Shown here: piece after piece, positions 1 to 7,360 of the stretch
Layout: each line of letters starts with the position of its first letter
How positions within the stretch are numbered: position 1 is the first letter of the stretch
NCBI GenBank assembly: GCA_964462535.1
Contig: CAYWXV010000034.1
Coordinates: forward strand, 1 to 27,401
Length of the DNA stretch: 27,401 nucleotides
From: CAYWXV01 sp964462535
GTDB lineage: Bacteria; Bacteroidota; Ignavibacteria; OLB7
Direction: 5' to 3'
The notes under the pieces: generated by a model
Database searches by the model: none
What the model saw: only the letters and a program-made list of their open reading frames with translations
Told to the model about the DNA's origin: nothing
Position numbers and translations under genes: made by a program

Positions 1-93
1 AGGCGGGAGGGCATTGACTCTTGTCTCCGCGTTTTTAAGTGGCTCGCCGAATCGATTCTCGTAATTCTTAATTAACCCCGTCGATTGCTCCGC

Positions 94-128
94 CATTCCT
101 CATTCCTAATTCTTCATTCCTAATTCTC
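94..128. repeat. Short degenerate repeat overlapping the mtnA 3' end
   Basis: A 7 bp unit (cattcct) is followed by two 14 bp units (cattcctaattctt and cattcctaattctc) in tandem. The mtnA stop codon (106-108) lies inside it, and the last six residues (ELGMKN) are encoded by it. This is one of several text-like intergenic repeats in the window. Confidence 0.8.
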
Positions 129-1146
129 TGATCCCCTTCTCGGTGATAAGCGCGGTCACCAGCCGGGCGGGTGTGACGTCGAAGGCGTAGTTGGCAACGG
201 GGGTTTCGGGAGGAATAATGGTGATCGTTCGAAGCTCGCCCTCTTCGTCCAGTCCTTCCATCAGTCGGACTTCATCACCGCTTCGTTGTTCGATCGGGAT
301 TTCGGCGATGCCGTCGTCTATCGACGTGTCGATGGTGCTTGTGGGAAGGGCGACGTAGAAAGGGACGCCATTGTCGTGGGCCGCGAGGGCTTTCAGGTAG
401 GTGCCGATCTTGTTGCAGACGTCTCCGCGTCGAGTCGCCCTGTCGCATCCGACGATGCAGAGATCGACCATGCCGTGCTGCATCAGATGTCCACCGACGT
501 TGTCGGCGATCACGGTGTGCGGAACACCGGCCTGTGCAAGCTCCCAGGCAGTCAGACGACTCCCCTGGTTGCGTGGTCGCGTCTCATCGACCCAGACGTG
601 AAGATCGATTCCCCGGTCATGCGCCAGATAGATCGGCGCCGTCGCGGTGCCATAACCCGTGCAACCTAGCCAGCCGGCATTGCAGTGCGTCAGGATGTTC
701 ACCCTCCCCTCTTTCCGCCGCGCGATCTCTTCGATCAGAACGACGCCATGCTCGCCGATCATCCTGCACGCCTCCCGCTCGCTCTCCGCTATCTCCCGCG
801 CCATCCCAAGAAGCGTCCGCTCTACTTCCTCGGGATCGTTCATCCCCTCGATAGCCGCCATCCCCTTTCCGACGGCCCATGCAAGATTGATTGCGGTGGG
901 ACGTGAGGCCAGCAGCCTTGACGCGGCATCGTGCAACGCCGGGCCCGGTCCATGCTCAGACGCGGCAAACCAGAGACCGTACGCGGCCGTCACGCCGATC
1001 AACGGAGCCCCCCGAACGACCATCTCACGAATCGCCTCGACCACATCATCCACACTCCGCAACTCCCGCTCGACGCTCCGAAACGGAAGGAGCCGTTGAT
1101 CGAGTACGCAGATGGAGTCGGCGTTCTGTTCGCGAATCGGGGTCAA
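106..1146 (-). CDS. mtnA: S-methyl-5-thioribose-1-phosphate isomerase
   Basis: The enzyme interconverts 5-methylthioribose-1-phosphate and 5-methylthioribulose-1-phosphate in the cytoplasmic methionine salvage pathway. The 346-residue length is normal for the family. The VRGAPLIGV motif lies at about 44-52. The segment THCNAGWLGCTGYGTA carries the expected catalytic Cys155, and GCDRATRRGDVCNKIGTY carries the expected catalytic Asp235. The related eIF2B-like family shares this fold, but the Cys/Asp pair and the length favour MtnA. The start must be TTG at 1146: an in-frame TAG lies four codons upstream, there is no ATG before the conserved region, and the TTG places the N-terminus where the family normally begins. 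No Shine-Dalgarno site is visible. The gene starts 4 nt from a palindromic tandem array, and its last six codons lie in a simple repeat. No other methionine salvage gene is in the window. Confidence 0.95.
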   Translation of the reverse strand: MTPIREQNADSICVLDQRLLPFRSVERELRSVDDVVEAIREMVVRGAPLIGVTAAYGLWFAASEHGPGPALHDAASRLLASRPTAINLAWAVGKGMAAIEGMNDPEEVERTLLGMAREIAESEREACRMIGEHGVVLIEEIARRKEGRVNILTHCNAGWLGCTGYGTATAPIYLAHDRGIDLHVWVDETRPRNQGSRLTAWELAQAGVPHTVIADNVGGHLMQHGMVDLCIVGCDRATRRGDVCNKIGTYLKALAAHDNGVPFYVALPTSTIDTSIDDGIAEIPIEQRSGDEVRLMEGLDEEGELRTITIIPPETPVANYAFDVTPARLVTALITEKGIRELGMKN

Positions 1147-1150
1147 GAGG

Positions 1151-1521
1151 TTGGATCGCTACGCGGTTAGATGTCCGCTCGCGCGGACGTTAGATATCCG
1201 CCGAGGCGGATGTTAGATCGCGACGCGGTTAGATGTCCGCTCGCGCGGACGTTAGACGCCTGCCGGGAGCGGATGTTCGATATCCGCAGCGGCGGACGTT
1301 CGATATCCGCAGCGGCGGACGTTCGATATCCGCAGCGGCGGACGTTCGATATNNNNNNNNNNNNNNNNNNNNNNNNNNNNNNNNNNNNNNNNNNNNNNNN
1401 NNNNNNNNNNNNNNNNNNNNNNNNNNNNNNNNNNNNNNNNNNNNNNNNNNNNCGATATCCGCAGCGGCGGACGTTCGATATCCGCAGCGGCGGACGTTCG
1501 ATATCCGGTGGGCGGGGATCG
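1151..1521. repeat. Tandem array of 23 bp palindromic units
   Basis: The units start TTAGAT or TTCGAT and carry an inverted repeat. The order is a 16 bp unit (1151-1166), two 23 bp units (1167-1189, 1190-1212), a 16 bp unit (1213-1228), a 23 bp unit (1229-1251), a 24 bp unit (1252-1275), then identical 23 bp units from 1276. After the N gap come the end of one unit, one full unit (1474-1496) and a decayed last unit. Stems vary in a compensating way: GTCCGC with GCGGAC in the units at 1167 and 1229, ATCCGC with GCGGAT in the unit at 1190. The later units keep only a 5 bp stem (TCCGC with GCGGA). There are no unique spacers, so this is not CRISPR. Confidence 0.9.
1353..1452. other. Assembly gap (100 N) inside the tandem array
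   Basis: Exactly 100 N lie between identical repeat units. The distance from the last unit start before the gap (1345) to the inferred first unit start after it (1451) is 106 bp, which is not a multiple of 23. The gap length is therefore probably nominal and the copy number unknown. Confidence 0.9.
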
Positions 1522-1663
1522 TCTTGCCGACGTACCTCAAAACGCAGTATCAGAGAGGTAGGCGGCCGTCCGTCGATAGGCGGGCTCCATCGCAGCACCT
1601 GAAGGCGCGCGTCGGGCCTGAAGAATTCATTGCATGCACCGACGCATCCTGCATCCGCGATTC

Positions 1664-1684
1664 TTCATATTTCATATTTCATAT
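1664..1684. repeat. 7 bp tandem repeat (ttcatat x3)
   Basis: Three perfect tandem copies of ttcatat sit downstream of the M16 peptidase gene on its transcribed strand. The flanking ttc and ctc look like decayed partial units. Confidence 0.8.
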
Positions 1685-1756
1685 CTCAAGCTTGTCCCCT
1701 CCGCCCTGCTCCCCGCACGACATGTCGTGCGTTACCAGCCACAACTACGACCTACT

Positions 1757-1784
1757 CGCTACTCCCCATTCGCTACTCCCTGCC
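1757..1784. repeat. Short direct repeat abutting the M16 stop codon
   Basis: Two adjoining 14 bp units begin cgctactccc. The second runs into the stop codon of the M16 peptidase (TAG at 1784-1786). Confidence 0.6.
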
Positions 1785-4744
1785 TAGTACCCGAACACAT
1801 CCTTCAACGAGAGTTCGACGACACGGCCGTAACGGGCGAGGGCCTTCAGATCGACTTTCGTCCTGTCTCCCATGACAGCAAGTGTGTAATTGTCGGAAGT
1901 GAAGCGGGAATCGTGGAAGCGCTTCAGCTCGTCGAGCGTCATGCCGTCCAGACGCCCGTAGGTATCGCGTCGGATGTCGTGATCGAGCCCCATTTTTCGA
2001 GCATCCAGATAATTAAAGAGGATCGACGTACGCACGACCCGTGAGGTCTGTAGCCTGTTTCGCAACGCCTCGCGCGCCTGGATAAATGATCCTTCGTTCA
2101 GCGGCATATTTCGCAGGATGTTGTTCATCGCGGGGATGGCGTCGTTCAATTTATCGGCCTGCGTCCCGATGTATGCAATGGCGTAGAAGGGATCATCCTT
2201 CCGGTCGGGGGTATCATAGGCCGCAAATGTGCTGTACGCCAGCGCCTTTGATTCACGAATCTCTTGAAACACTACGGACGACATGTCGCCACCATAGTAT
2301 TGATTGAACAGGGAGGCCGCAGGAACGACCTTCGGGTCGTACGCCCCCTGCTTATTGAGCCAGATCACCTCGGCCTGCACCATCCCGTCGTAGTTCAGGA
2401 AATAGACCACCTTTTCCGATTCAGGATGAGTGAACGTTTTCGCGGGAGGATAATCCAGCGCTTTCTCCAGACGATGGTACTGATTCAACTGCTTCGCCAC
2501 GTCCCCCATCGGCGCCGGACCGTAGTAGAGGACCGTGTGCTTATAGTCCAGGAGCGAGTGAATGCGGGAGACGAGATCTTTCGCCTTCAATCCCTGTAGT
2601 TGCTTGTCGGAGAGAACGAGCGTGTATGGGTTGTCCTTTCCATATCGCGCGTAGTTGAACAGCCCGCCCCAGAGAATTGAGTTCTTGTCGAGTTTTGCGT
2701 CGGAGCGAAGCTTCATCTGTTGACCAATCAATTCTTTCAACGCATTCTCGTCGGGCTTGGCGTTCGCAAGAAGATCCTCGAAGAGCTTCAGTGCGGGAAT
2801 GAAGCTCTCGCGAAGTCCTGTCAGCGAGACATAGACGCGATCGTCTGAAACCGATACGTTGAACTGCGCTCCGAGCTGGAAGAATGATCGGGCTAGCTGT
2901 TCGGCGGATGCTTTGTTCGTACCCAGATATTCCAGGTAGCGAATGGCGATGGGGAGATAGATATCATTCTTCTTCCCCATCTCGAACACGTAGTAGAGCG
3001 TAAAGAGCTGGTTCTCGCCGTTCTCCAGATAGAGGAGTTCGTTCCCGTTCTTCAGCCGGGTCCGCTGGAAATCCCTCTCGTAATCGACAAAGGTGGGCGT
3101 GACCGACGGTGATGGCGTCGAAAGAAGTTTGGCGACGAATTCGCTGACAGTATCGCGATTGAGGGGGACTGGAGTGATCGGTGGCTTCTCCACCTTCGGC
3201 ACACTCTTGTTCTCGCCCGTCCGCTTGTAGACGACGACGTAGTCGTTACCGAAGTACTTCCGGGCGAAGTCGACAATCTCCTGTTTCGACACGCCGGCCA
3301 TCATCTCGATTTTCCGGGAATAGGTCTCCCACGGCGTCCCGAGTACGAATGCATCGAGCATTGCGTAGACACGCCCCGGATTGCTCTCATACTGGCCGAT
3401 CTGATCGACCTCCAGGTTCTTGATCGCCGCACGTAGAGTCGTCTCGTCGAACTCACCACGTTTGACACGTTCCACCTGCTCCAGAATCAGATTCTTCACC
3501 TCCTCCAACGACTGTCCTTCCTTCGGGATTCCGGTAAAGATCTGAGCAGAGTAGTCCTTCATGAGTCGCGACGCACTTCCCGCTCCAAGAACCCTTTGTC
3601 GTTGATTGAGATTGATATCAATAAGACCAGCTCCCTTATAGGCGAAGATCAGATCCGTGAGTTCCAGAATAAGAGCCTCGCGTGTGCCGGCGCCGGGAGC
3701 GCGGAATGCGATTCTGACCTGCTCGGCGTCGGGGCCATATACCGAGATTTCCTGCGGCTCCGTGTGTGTCGGTTCGGGAGCGAACGTGTATTGCGGAACA
3801 GACGGCGACGGCGTCATGGAGCCGAAGTACTTGTCTATAAGGGCAATGGCCTGATCGGGATCGAGATCGCCGGCAAGAATTATTCCCATGTTATTGGGAA
3901 CGTAGTATGTGTCGTAAAACTTCCGGATCGCCTTCAACGACGGATTCTTCAGATGCTCGATCGTGCCAATCGTGGTCTGCGTTCCATAGGAATGATTGTG
4001 GAAGAGAGCCCCGTTGAGCGCCTCGAAGAGTTTCGAGTCGTCTTCGTCCAGCGAAATGTTCTTCTCCTCGTAGACCGCCTCGAGTTCTGTGTGGAAGAGG
4101 CGGAAGACCGGCGCGCGGAATCGCTCCGCCTCGATCGCCAGCCATTTCTCAAGTTGATTCGCCGGGATATCGTTGACGTAGGTGGTCTGCTCGACCGACG
4201 TGAATGCATTTGTTCCGCGTGCACCGATCGATCCGACCATCTTGTCGTATTCGTTCGGGATCGCATACCGTGCGGCAACGCCGGAAACGGAATCAATCAT
4301 GTGGTATATCGTTCGACGTTGCGCCTCGTCCCTCGTCTGATTGTACCGCTCGTAGAGGTCTTCGATTTCGTTGATGTACGCCGACTCGGTCCCCCAATCC
4401 GTCGTACCGAATCGATCAGACCCCTTGAAGAGCATGTGCTCCAGGTAGTGGGCCAGGCCCGTGTGATCGGCAGGATCGTTCTTGCTTCCGGCTCTCGTCG
4501 AGATCAACGTCTCAATTCGGGGCTCCGTTCTGTTGACGGAAATCATCACGGTCAGCCCGTTCTTCAGACGATAGATGCGGGCCCCAATCGGATCGCCCGG
4601 CACGGTGTAGTAGGTGTACTTACCGTCCGCGGTTCGATGCTCCTGTGGTTTCTGGTCATCAGGCAGATTGTTCTGCGCTCCAACCGGCGCGAAGGCGATT
4701 GCCAGAAACGCAAGGAGAACTAGGATGCGGCGTGTGAGAGACAT
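1784..4744 (-). CDS. M16 family zinc metallopeptidase, two-unit, exported
   Basis: This is a pitrilysin/insulinase-family peptidase of 986 residues. It probably degrades peptides in the periplasm. A signal peptide (MSLTRRILVLLAFLAIAFAP, then VGAQ) precedes the first M16 unit. The inverted zinc motif HYLEH gives His99 and His103 as ligands and Glu102 as catalytic base; a downstream ELEAVYEEKN segment (about 220-229) supplies the third ligand. Residues 115-185 between these motifs form an insertion (INEIEDLYERYNQ, then GARGTNAFTSVEQTTYVNDIP) typical of Bacteroidota M16 proteins. The C-terminal half repeats the fold without HxxEH, as usual for the inactive partner unit. The frame is open to a GTG at 4897, but the ATG at 4744 is preferred because it begins the signal peptide; the extra 51 residues are Cys/Arg-rich and run into the upstream terminator. 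No Shine-Dalgarno site is seen. Confidence 0.92.
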   Translation of the reverse strand: MSLTRRILVLLAFLAIAFAPVGAQNNLPDDQKPQEHRTADGKYTYYTVPGDPIGARIYRLKNGLTVMISVNRTEPRIETLISTRAGSKNDPADHTGLAHYLEHMLFKGSDRFGTTDWGTESAYINEIEDLYERYNQTRDEAQRRTIYHMIDSVSGVAARYAIPNEYDKMVGSIGARGTNAFTSVEQTTYVNDIPANQLEKWLAIEAERFRAPVFRLFHTELEAVYEEKNISLDEDDSKLFEALNGALFHNHSYGTQTTIGTIEHLKNPSLKAIRKFYDTYYVPNNMGIILAGDLDPDQAIALIDKYFGSMTPSPSVPQYTFAPEPTHTEPQEISVYGPDAEQVRIAFRAPGAGTREALILELTDLIFAYKGAGLIDINLNQRQRVLGAGSASRLMKDYSAQIFTGIPKEGQSLEEVKNLILEQVERVKRGEFDETTLRAAIKNLEVDQIGQYESNPGRVYAMLDAFVLGTPWETYSRKIEMMAGVSKQEIVDFARKYFGNDYVVVYKRTGENKSVPKVEKPPITPVPLNRDTVSEFVAKLLSTPSPSVTPTFVDYERDFQRTRLKNGNELLYLENGENQLFTLYYVFEMGKKNDIYLPIAIRYLEYLGTNKASAEQLARSFFQLGAQFNVSVSDDRVYVSLTGLRESFIPALKLFEDLLANAKPDENALKELIGQQMKLRSDAKLDKNSILWGGLFNYARYGKDNPYTLVLSDKQLQGLKAKDLVSRIHSLLDYKHTVLYYGPAPMGDVAKQLNQYHRLEKALDYPPAKTFTHPESEKVVYFLNYDGMVQAEVIWLNKQGAYDPKVVPAASLFNQYYGGDMSSVVFQEIRESKALAYSTFAAYDTPDRKDDPFYAIAYIGTQADKLNDAIPAMNNILRNMPLNEGSFIQAREALRNRLQTSRVVRTSILFNYLDARKMGLDHDIRRDTYGRLDGMTLDELKRFHDSRFTSDNYTLAVMGDRTKVDLKALARYGRVVELSLKDVFGY

Positions 4745-4880
4745 GATGGAATGTTTGCTGGAGGCTGTTAGCCGTTGGCAGATGTTACATCGACGCGACT
4801 GGGATGTCGGCGGCCTCCTACCAACGAAAATGAAAGGGCAAAGATGCGGAAAACCGATTCCCGTGAACATGCCGAAATGT

Positions 4881-4920
4881 GAACCGCTCCGGTCCACACG
4901 GAGGAGGGCCGGAGCGGTTC
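4881..4920 (-). terminator. Hairpin terminator after the lipoprotein gene
   Basis: A perfect 12 bp stem (gaaccgctccgg with ccggagcggttc) encloses a 16 nt loop, 41 nt past the lipoprotein stop codon. On the minus strand the stem is followed by ACATTTCGG, so the T-run is weak. The position, between two same-direction genes, supports termination. Confidence 0.7.
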
Positions 4921-4960
4921 GACCGCACGGGGAAGCAGAAGGACTCGTGGGATTCTCTTC

Positions 4961-6157
4961 TTAGTTGTTCCCGCGTCGTGACGTCGCAGGGGCAGCGGTC
5001 GCCGGTGCGGCCGTCGCGGGCGCTGCCGTCGCCGGTTGGGGGGTTGCCGTCGCGGGCGCCGCGGTCGCTGATTCGGAGGCGGACGAATTGCTCTCCCCCT
5101 CAGTCGATACGTCCGTCCGCTCAACTCGTCGTCGACGTGACTCAAATGTCACCGGAACACGTGTTGATGCGCTCGTCTCCGTCTGGTTGACCACCGGAGC
5201 CGATCGTTGCGGTTCGCTCCGTCTAGGTTCTGTGGCTACAGGGGCACTGGGCTGCGAACTCGTCTCCGTCTGGTTCACGACTGGAGCCGAACGGGAGTTG
5301 TCGCTCCGCCGAGGCTCGGACACTGCCGGAACGTGTGTCGATGCGCTCTCAGCAGGGATTGTTGCCGGACGGGCCGCCGTCGGACGTTCCGAACCGGATG
5401 TCGGTGCGTGCACATCGCGTTCTGCGCGCCGTGGGCGCTCGACCTCACCTTCACGTGGATCGCCCCCCGTTGGCGCATGGACATCGTTTCCGTCGCGTCG
5501 CGGATCGGCGCCAACATCGCCCGCCCCCACCGGGCCGGTCGTGGGTGCATGAGCGTCGTTGTCATTGCCACGCGGCCCCTCGAATCCACCACGAACCACG
5601 CCACCCTCGGTTGGTGCATGTGTATCGCCGTCGTGACGATGCTGACCGGTCTCCCGTCCTCCTGCGTGGACAGGGTTGTCGACTGGGGCATACACATCAT
5701 TGTCATTCCGGCGGGGAACCTCGCCTCCACCCGAACCGCGTGGTCTGCGCTCTGTCGCCGGCACTCCACCAACGTAGGCTGGGTTGTCGTCTACGTCGCT
5801 CGTCCCCGATCCGCGGTTGGGCTGTCCACCGTAGTAACGTGTTCCGTGGTAGTACCACGGGTAGTAGTAGGGGTAGCCGGCATAGTATCCGCCGTAGTAG
5901 GGATTCGAGGACCGTTGGTCGGGGCAGGGCGTTCCGGCTGGATAGTAAGCGCGGGGATAGTCGGCGTTTCTATAGTCGCGATCACATGGGCAGTCACGGG
6001 CATTCACGGTAGTCCGGGCGGTAGTGCCGGACGCTGGGGCGTCGGTGCCGTAGTAGTGGTTGTTAACTGTGTAGCAGCCCGTCAGAATCAGAGCGAGTAT
6101 TCCGGGAACCCAAACCAGTAGACGGGGCAGGGCACGCGCTAAAGAACGGCTTGTCAT
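4961..6157 (-). CDS. Low-complexity repeat-rich lipoprotein
   Basis: Function is not recognised. The 398-residue product begins MTSRSLARALPRLLVWVPG and has a lipobox (LTGC, Cys about residue 28), so it should be lipid-anchored. A Tyr/Gly/Pro-rich stretch (YYGGYYAGYPYYYPWYYHG) follows. Next come five degenerate repeats of 23-24 residues centred on the pattern D(V/A/T)HAPT, then two 29-residue-spaced copies of RSAPVVNQTETS, and a C-terminal tail of PATAA units. Charged Arg/Asp-rich segments separate the repeats. The start is well supported: GGAGGT at 6163-6168 lies 5 nt from the ATG, whereas the longer open frame to 6220 has no such support. A surface-exposed, intrinsically disordered spacer or adhesive protein is plausible but unproven. 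Repeat number could vary between strains. The gene has its own terminator. Confidence 0.75.
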   Translation of the reverse strand: MTSRSLARALPRLLVWVPGILALILTGCYTVNNHYYGTDAPASGTTARTTVNARDCPCDRDYRNADYPRAYYPAGTPCPDQRSSNPYYGGYYAGYPYYYPWYYHGTRYYGGQPNRGSGTSDVDDNPAYVGGVPATERRPRGSGGGEVPRRNDNDVYAPVDNPVHAGGRETGQHRHDGDTHAPTEGGVVRGGFEGPRGNDNDAHAPTTGPVGAGDVGADPRRDGNDVHAPTGGDPREGEVERPRRAERDVHAPTSGSERPTAARPATIPAESASTHVPAVSEPRRSDNSRSAPVVNQTETSSQPSAPVATEPRRSEPQRSAPVVNQTETSASTRVPVTFESRRRRVERTDVSTEGESNSSASESATAAPATATPQPATAAPATAAPATAAPATSRRGNN

Positions 6158-6162
6158 AGCAC

Positions 6163-6168
6163 ACCTCC
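6163..6168 (-). promoter_or_regulatory. Strong Shine-Dalgarno site of the lipoprotein gene
   Basis: GGAGGT on the minus strand lies 5 nt before the ATG at 6157. It fixes that start over the longer open frame. Such a site is unusual here, since most genes in the window lack one. Confidence 0.8.
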
Positions 6169-6352
6169 ATGGGGAGCGGTCTGTAGTGGGGCCGTCGCCG
6201 GGTTGAAATCCTGGTCGCACCTGGCGACGACGAGGTAACTGGGGCAGAAGACGTCGTTCCAGGTCTCCGGTTGAATCGCGCCGTGAAGTTTCTTCACGAT
6301 CAACGAATTTCTCGGCGTACTGAGTAAATCGTAGGCAAGCCCAACAAACAAA

Positions 6353-6380
6353 ACCGCCGCGCTGTAATCAGCGCGGCGGT
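6353..6380 (-). terminator. Rho-independent terminator after the small exported protein gene
   Basis: A perfect 12 bp GC-rich stem (accgccgcgctg with cagcgcggcggt) has a 4 nt loop. On the minus strand it is followed by TTTGTTTGTTGG. It lies 35 nt past the stop codon at 6416. Confidence 0.9.
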
Positions 6381-6415
6381 GTACGTATCGGGTACCAGCT
6401 CCCCTGTATGGTGGT

Positions 6416-7108
6416 TTAGTCGAGGTTCAAAGGGTCGTCAGGCATGCCGTTCGGTCCGCCGTCCTTGTCGGGACCTGGCATTTCGGGGAGATCCTTACCA
6501 TCCCACAGCATGAACTTTGCAACGGCCTTCCTTTTGTCTCCACCGAACATGTGGTGCATCGGCATTCCCGGCTTCATCATGTGCTTCGGATGATCACCCA
6601 GCTCCTCGCGGTGGGCGTCAACCCATTTCGATACGATATCCTTCCCTTGAGTCTTCCATCCCTCCATCGCAGGGCGTGCCTCCGTCCCTATCTCTTCAAG
6701 TGTTGGGCGATACTTCTCCGCCAGCGGCTTCAATTCCTTCATGATGGCACGATGCTCGTCCATCAATCCCTTCATGGCGTCGCGATGGCTTCGAAGGGCA
6801 TCATAGTCCTCGGCAGCCCACGCCTGCCTCATCGCACGACCGTGCTCCATCATGGCAGCCCGAAGCTTGGCGGTCCGATCGCGAAGTCCGTTCAAAGCAG
6901 TCAGGTCTTCAGCGCTCATCGCGCCATCCAACTTTGCCTTCCACTGACGGAGCGTGGGGAGTATGGTTGATTGTGCAAACGTCCTGAGCTCGGTATGAAG
7001 CTCGCGGACGAGTTCCATCTTCGCCGGGTCGGGCTGACGCCCCTGAGCAGTCGCGCCAACGACAACGACGAGCGCGAGCGCTGCGGTAGATATGAGTATG
7101 CGTGCCAT
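6416..7108 (-). CDS. Exported helical protein with His/Met-rich segment
   Basis: Not recognised as a known family. The 230-residue product has a clear Sec signal peptide (MARILISTAALALVVVVGATAQ), then a mostly alpha-helical, charged body (about 30-165) rich in Met, Glu, Arg and Lys, with coiled-coil-like spacing. Next comes a His/Met-rich segment (HPKHMMKPGMPMHHMFGG, about 177-194), followed by an acidic, Gly/Pro-rich C-terminus. The overall design resembles small periplasmic helical proteins such as Spy/CpxP, but I see no LTxxQ motif, so that comparison is weak. The His/Met cluster suggests possible metal contact (inference only). The ATG at 7108 starts the signal peptide; no Shine-Dalgarno site is evident. 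It is probably transcribed alone, with 252 bp upstream and a strong terminator downstream. Confidence 0.75.
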   Translation of the reverse strand: MARILISTAALALVVVVGATAQGRQPDPAKMELVRELHTELRTFAQSTILPTLRQWKAKLDGAMSAEDLTALNGLRDRTAKLRAAMMEHGRAMRQAWAAEDYDALRSHRDAMKGLMDEHRAIMKELKPLAEKYRPTLEEIGTEARPAMEGWKTQGKDIVSKWVDAHREELGDHPKHMMKPGMPMHHMFGGDKRKAVAKFMLWDGKDLPEMPGPDKDGGPNGMPDDPLNLD

Positions 7109-7225
7109 GATCTTGGGGAATTAGAAGCGGGGAGCACGAAATAGGGAGATGCGATTCCGACTCACCACATGTGAAATGTTCTCGTGAATCACGTCTGCAG
7201 TCTTTGAGACAGCGGGTACGATTTG

Positions 7226-7242
7226 GTTCCCTAACTGGGAAC
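7226..7242 (-). other. Small dyad between the OmpA-type gene and the next gene
   Basis: A 6 bp inverted repeat (gttccc with gggaac) has a 5 nt loop, 119 nt past the stop of the OmpA-type gene. No T-run follows. It could be a weak terminator or an operator for the gene starting at 7108; neither is established. Confidence 0.3.
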
Positions 7243-7360
7243 AATGGAGACGTTGAGACGCAATACTGGGGACTGGTTGGAACATCCCGAAAGCAGACGC
7301 GGACTCTGGCTCGCCGCGTCGCCCAGGAGTCCAGCCGCCCAGATGCCTGCGCCCCTCCAC

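Larger units (their letters stand above)
1147..1783. other. Gene-free stretch between the M16 peptidase and mtnA
   Basis: This 637 bp interval holds no credible gene. It contains the palindromic tandem array (1151-1521), a 100 N gap, and two unrelated simple repeats (1664-1684 and 1757-1784). Open frames crossing it come only from the 23 bp period, which is not a multiple of 3 and contains no stops. Confidence 0.75.

Noticed and set aside
49..58. Palindrome gaatcgattc downstream of mtnA
   Set aside because: A 10 bp palindrome is expected by chance at this scale and nothing near supports a function.
1151..1521. CRISPR array
   Set aside because: Units are directly adjacent with no unique spacers, and no cas gene is near.
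1167..1787. Open frames through the 23 bp array on both strands
   Set aside because: They arise because the unit has no stops and a period not divisible by 3, so every frame repeats the same Arg-rich pattern. They cross the N gap and lack homology or ribosome sites.
3596..4723. 375-residue plus-strand open frame
   Set aside because: It is antisense to the M16 peptidase, whose zinc motif and signal peptide are clear; its Arg-rich content is a codon-bias shadow.
4763..4784. gctgttagccgttggc-type repeat upstream of the M16 gene
   Set aside because: It resembles the other simple repeats, but the units are too few and too diverged to define.
5207..6121. 304-residue plus-strand open frame
   Set aside because: Antisense to the lipoprotein, whose lipobox and Shine-Dalgarno site settle the coding strand.
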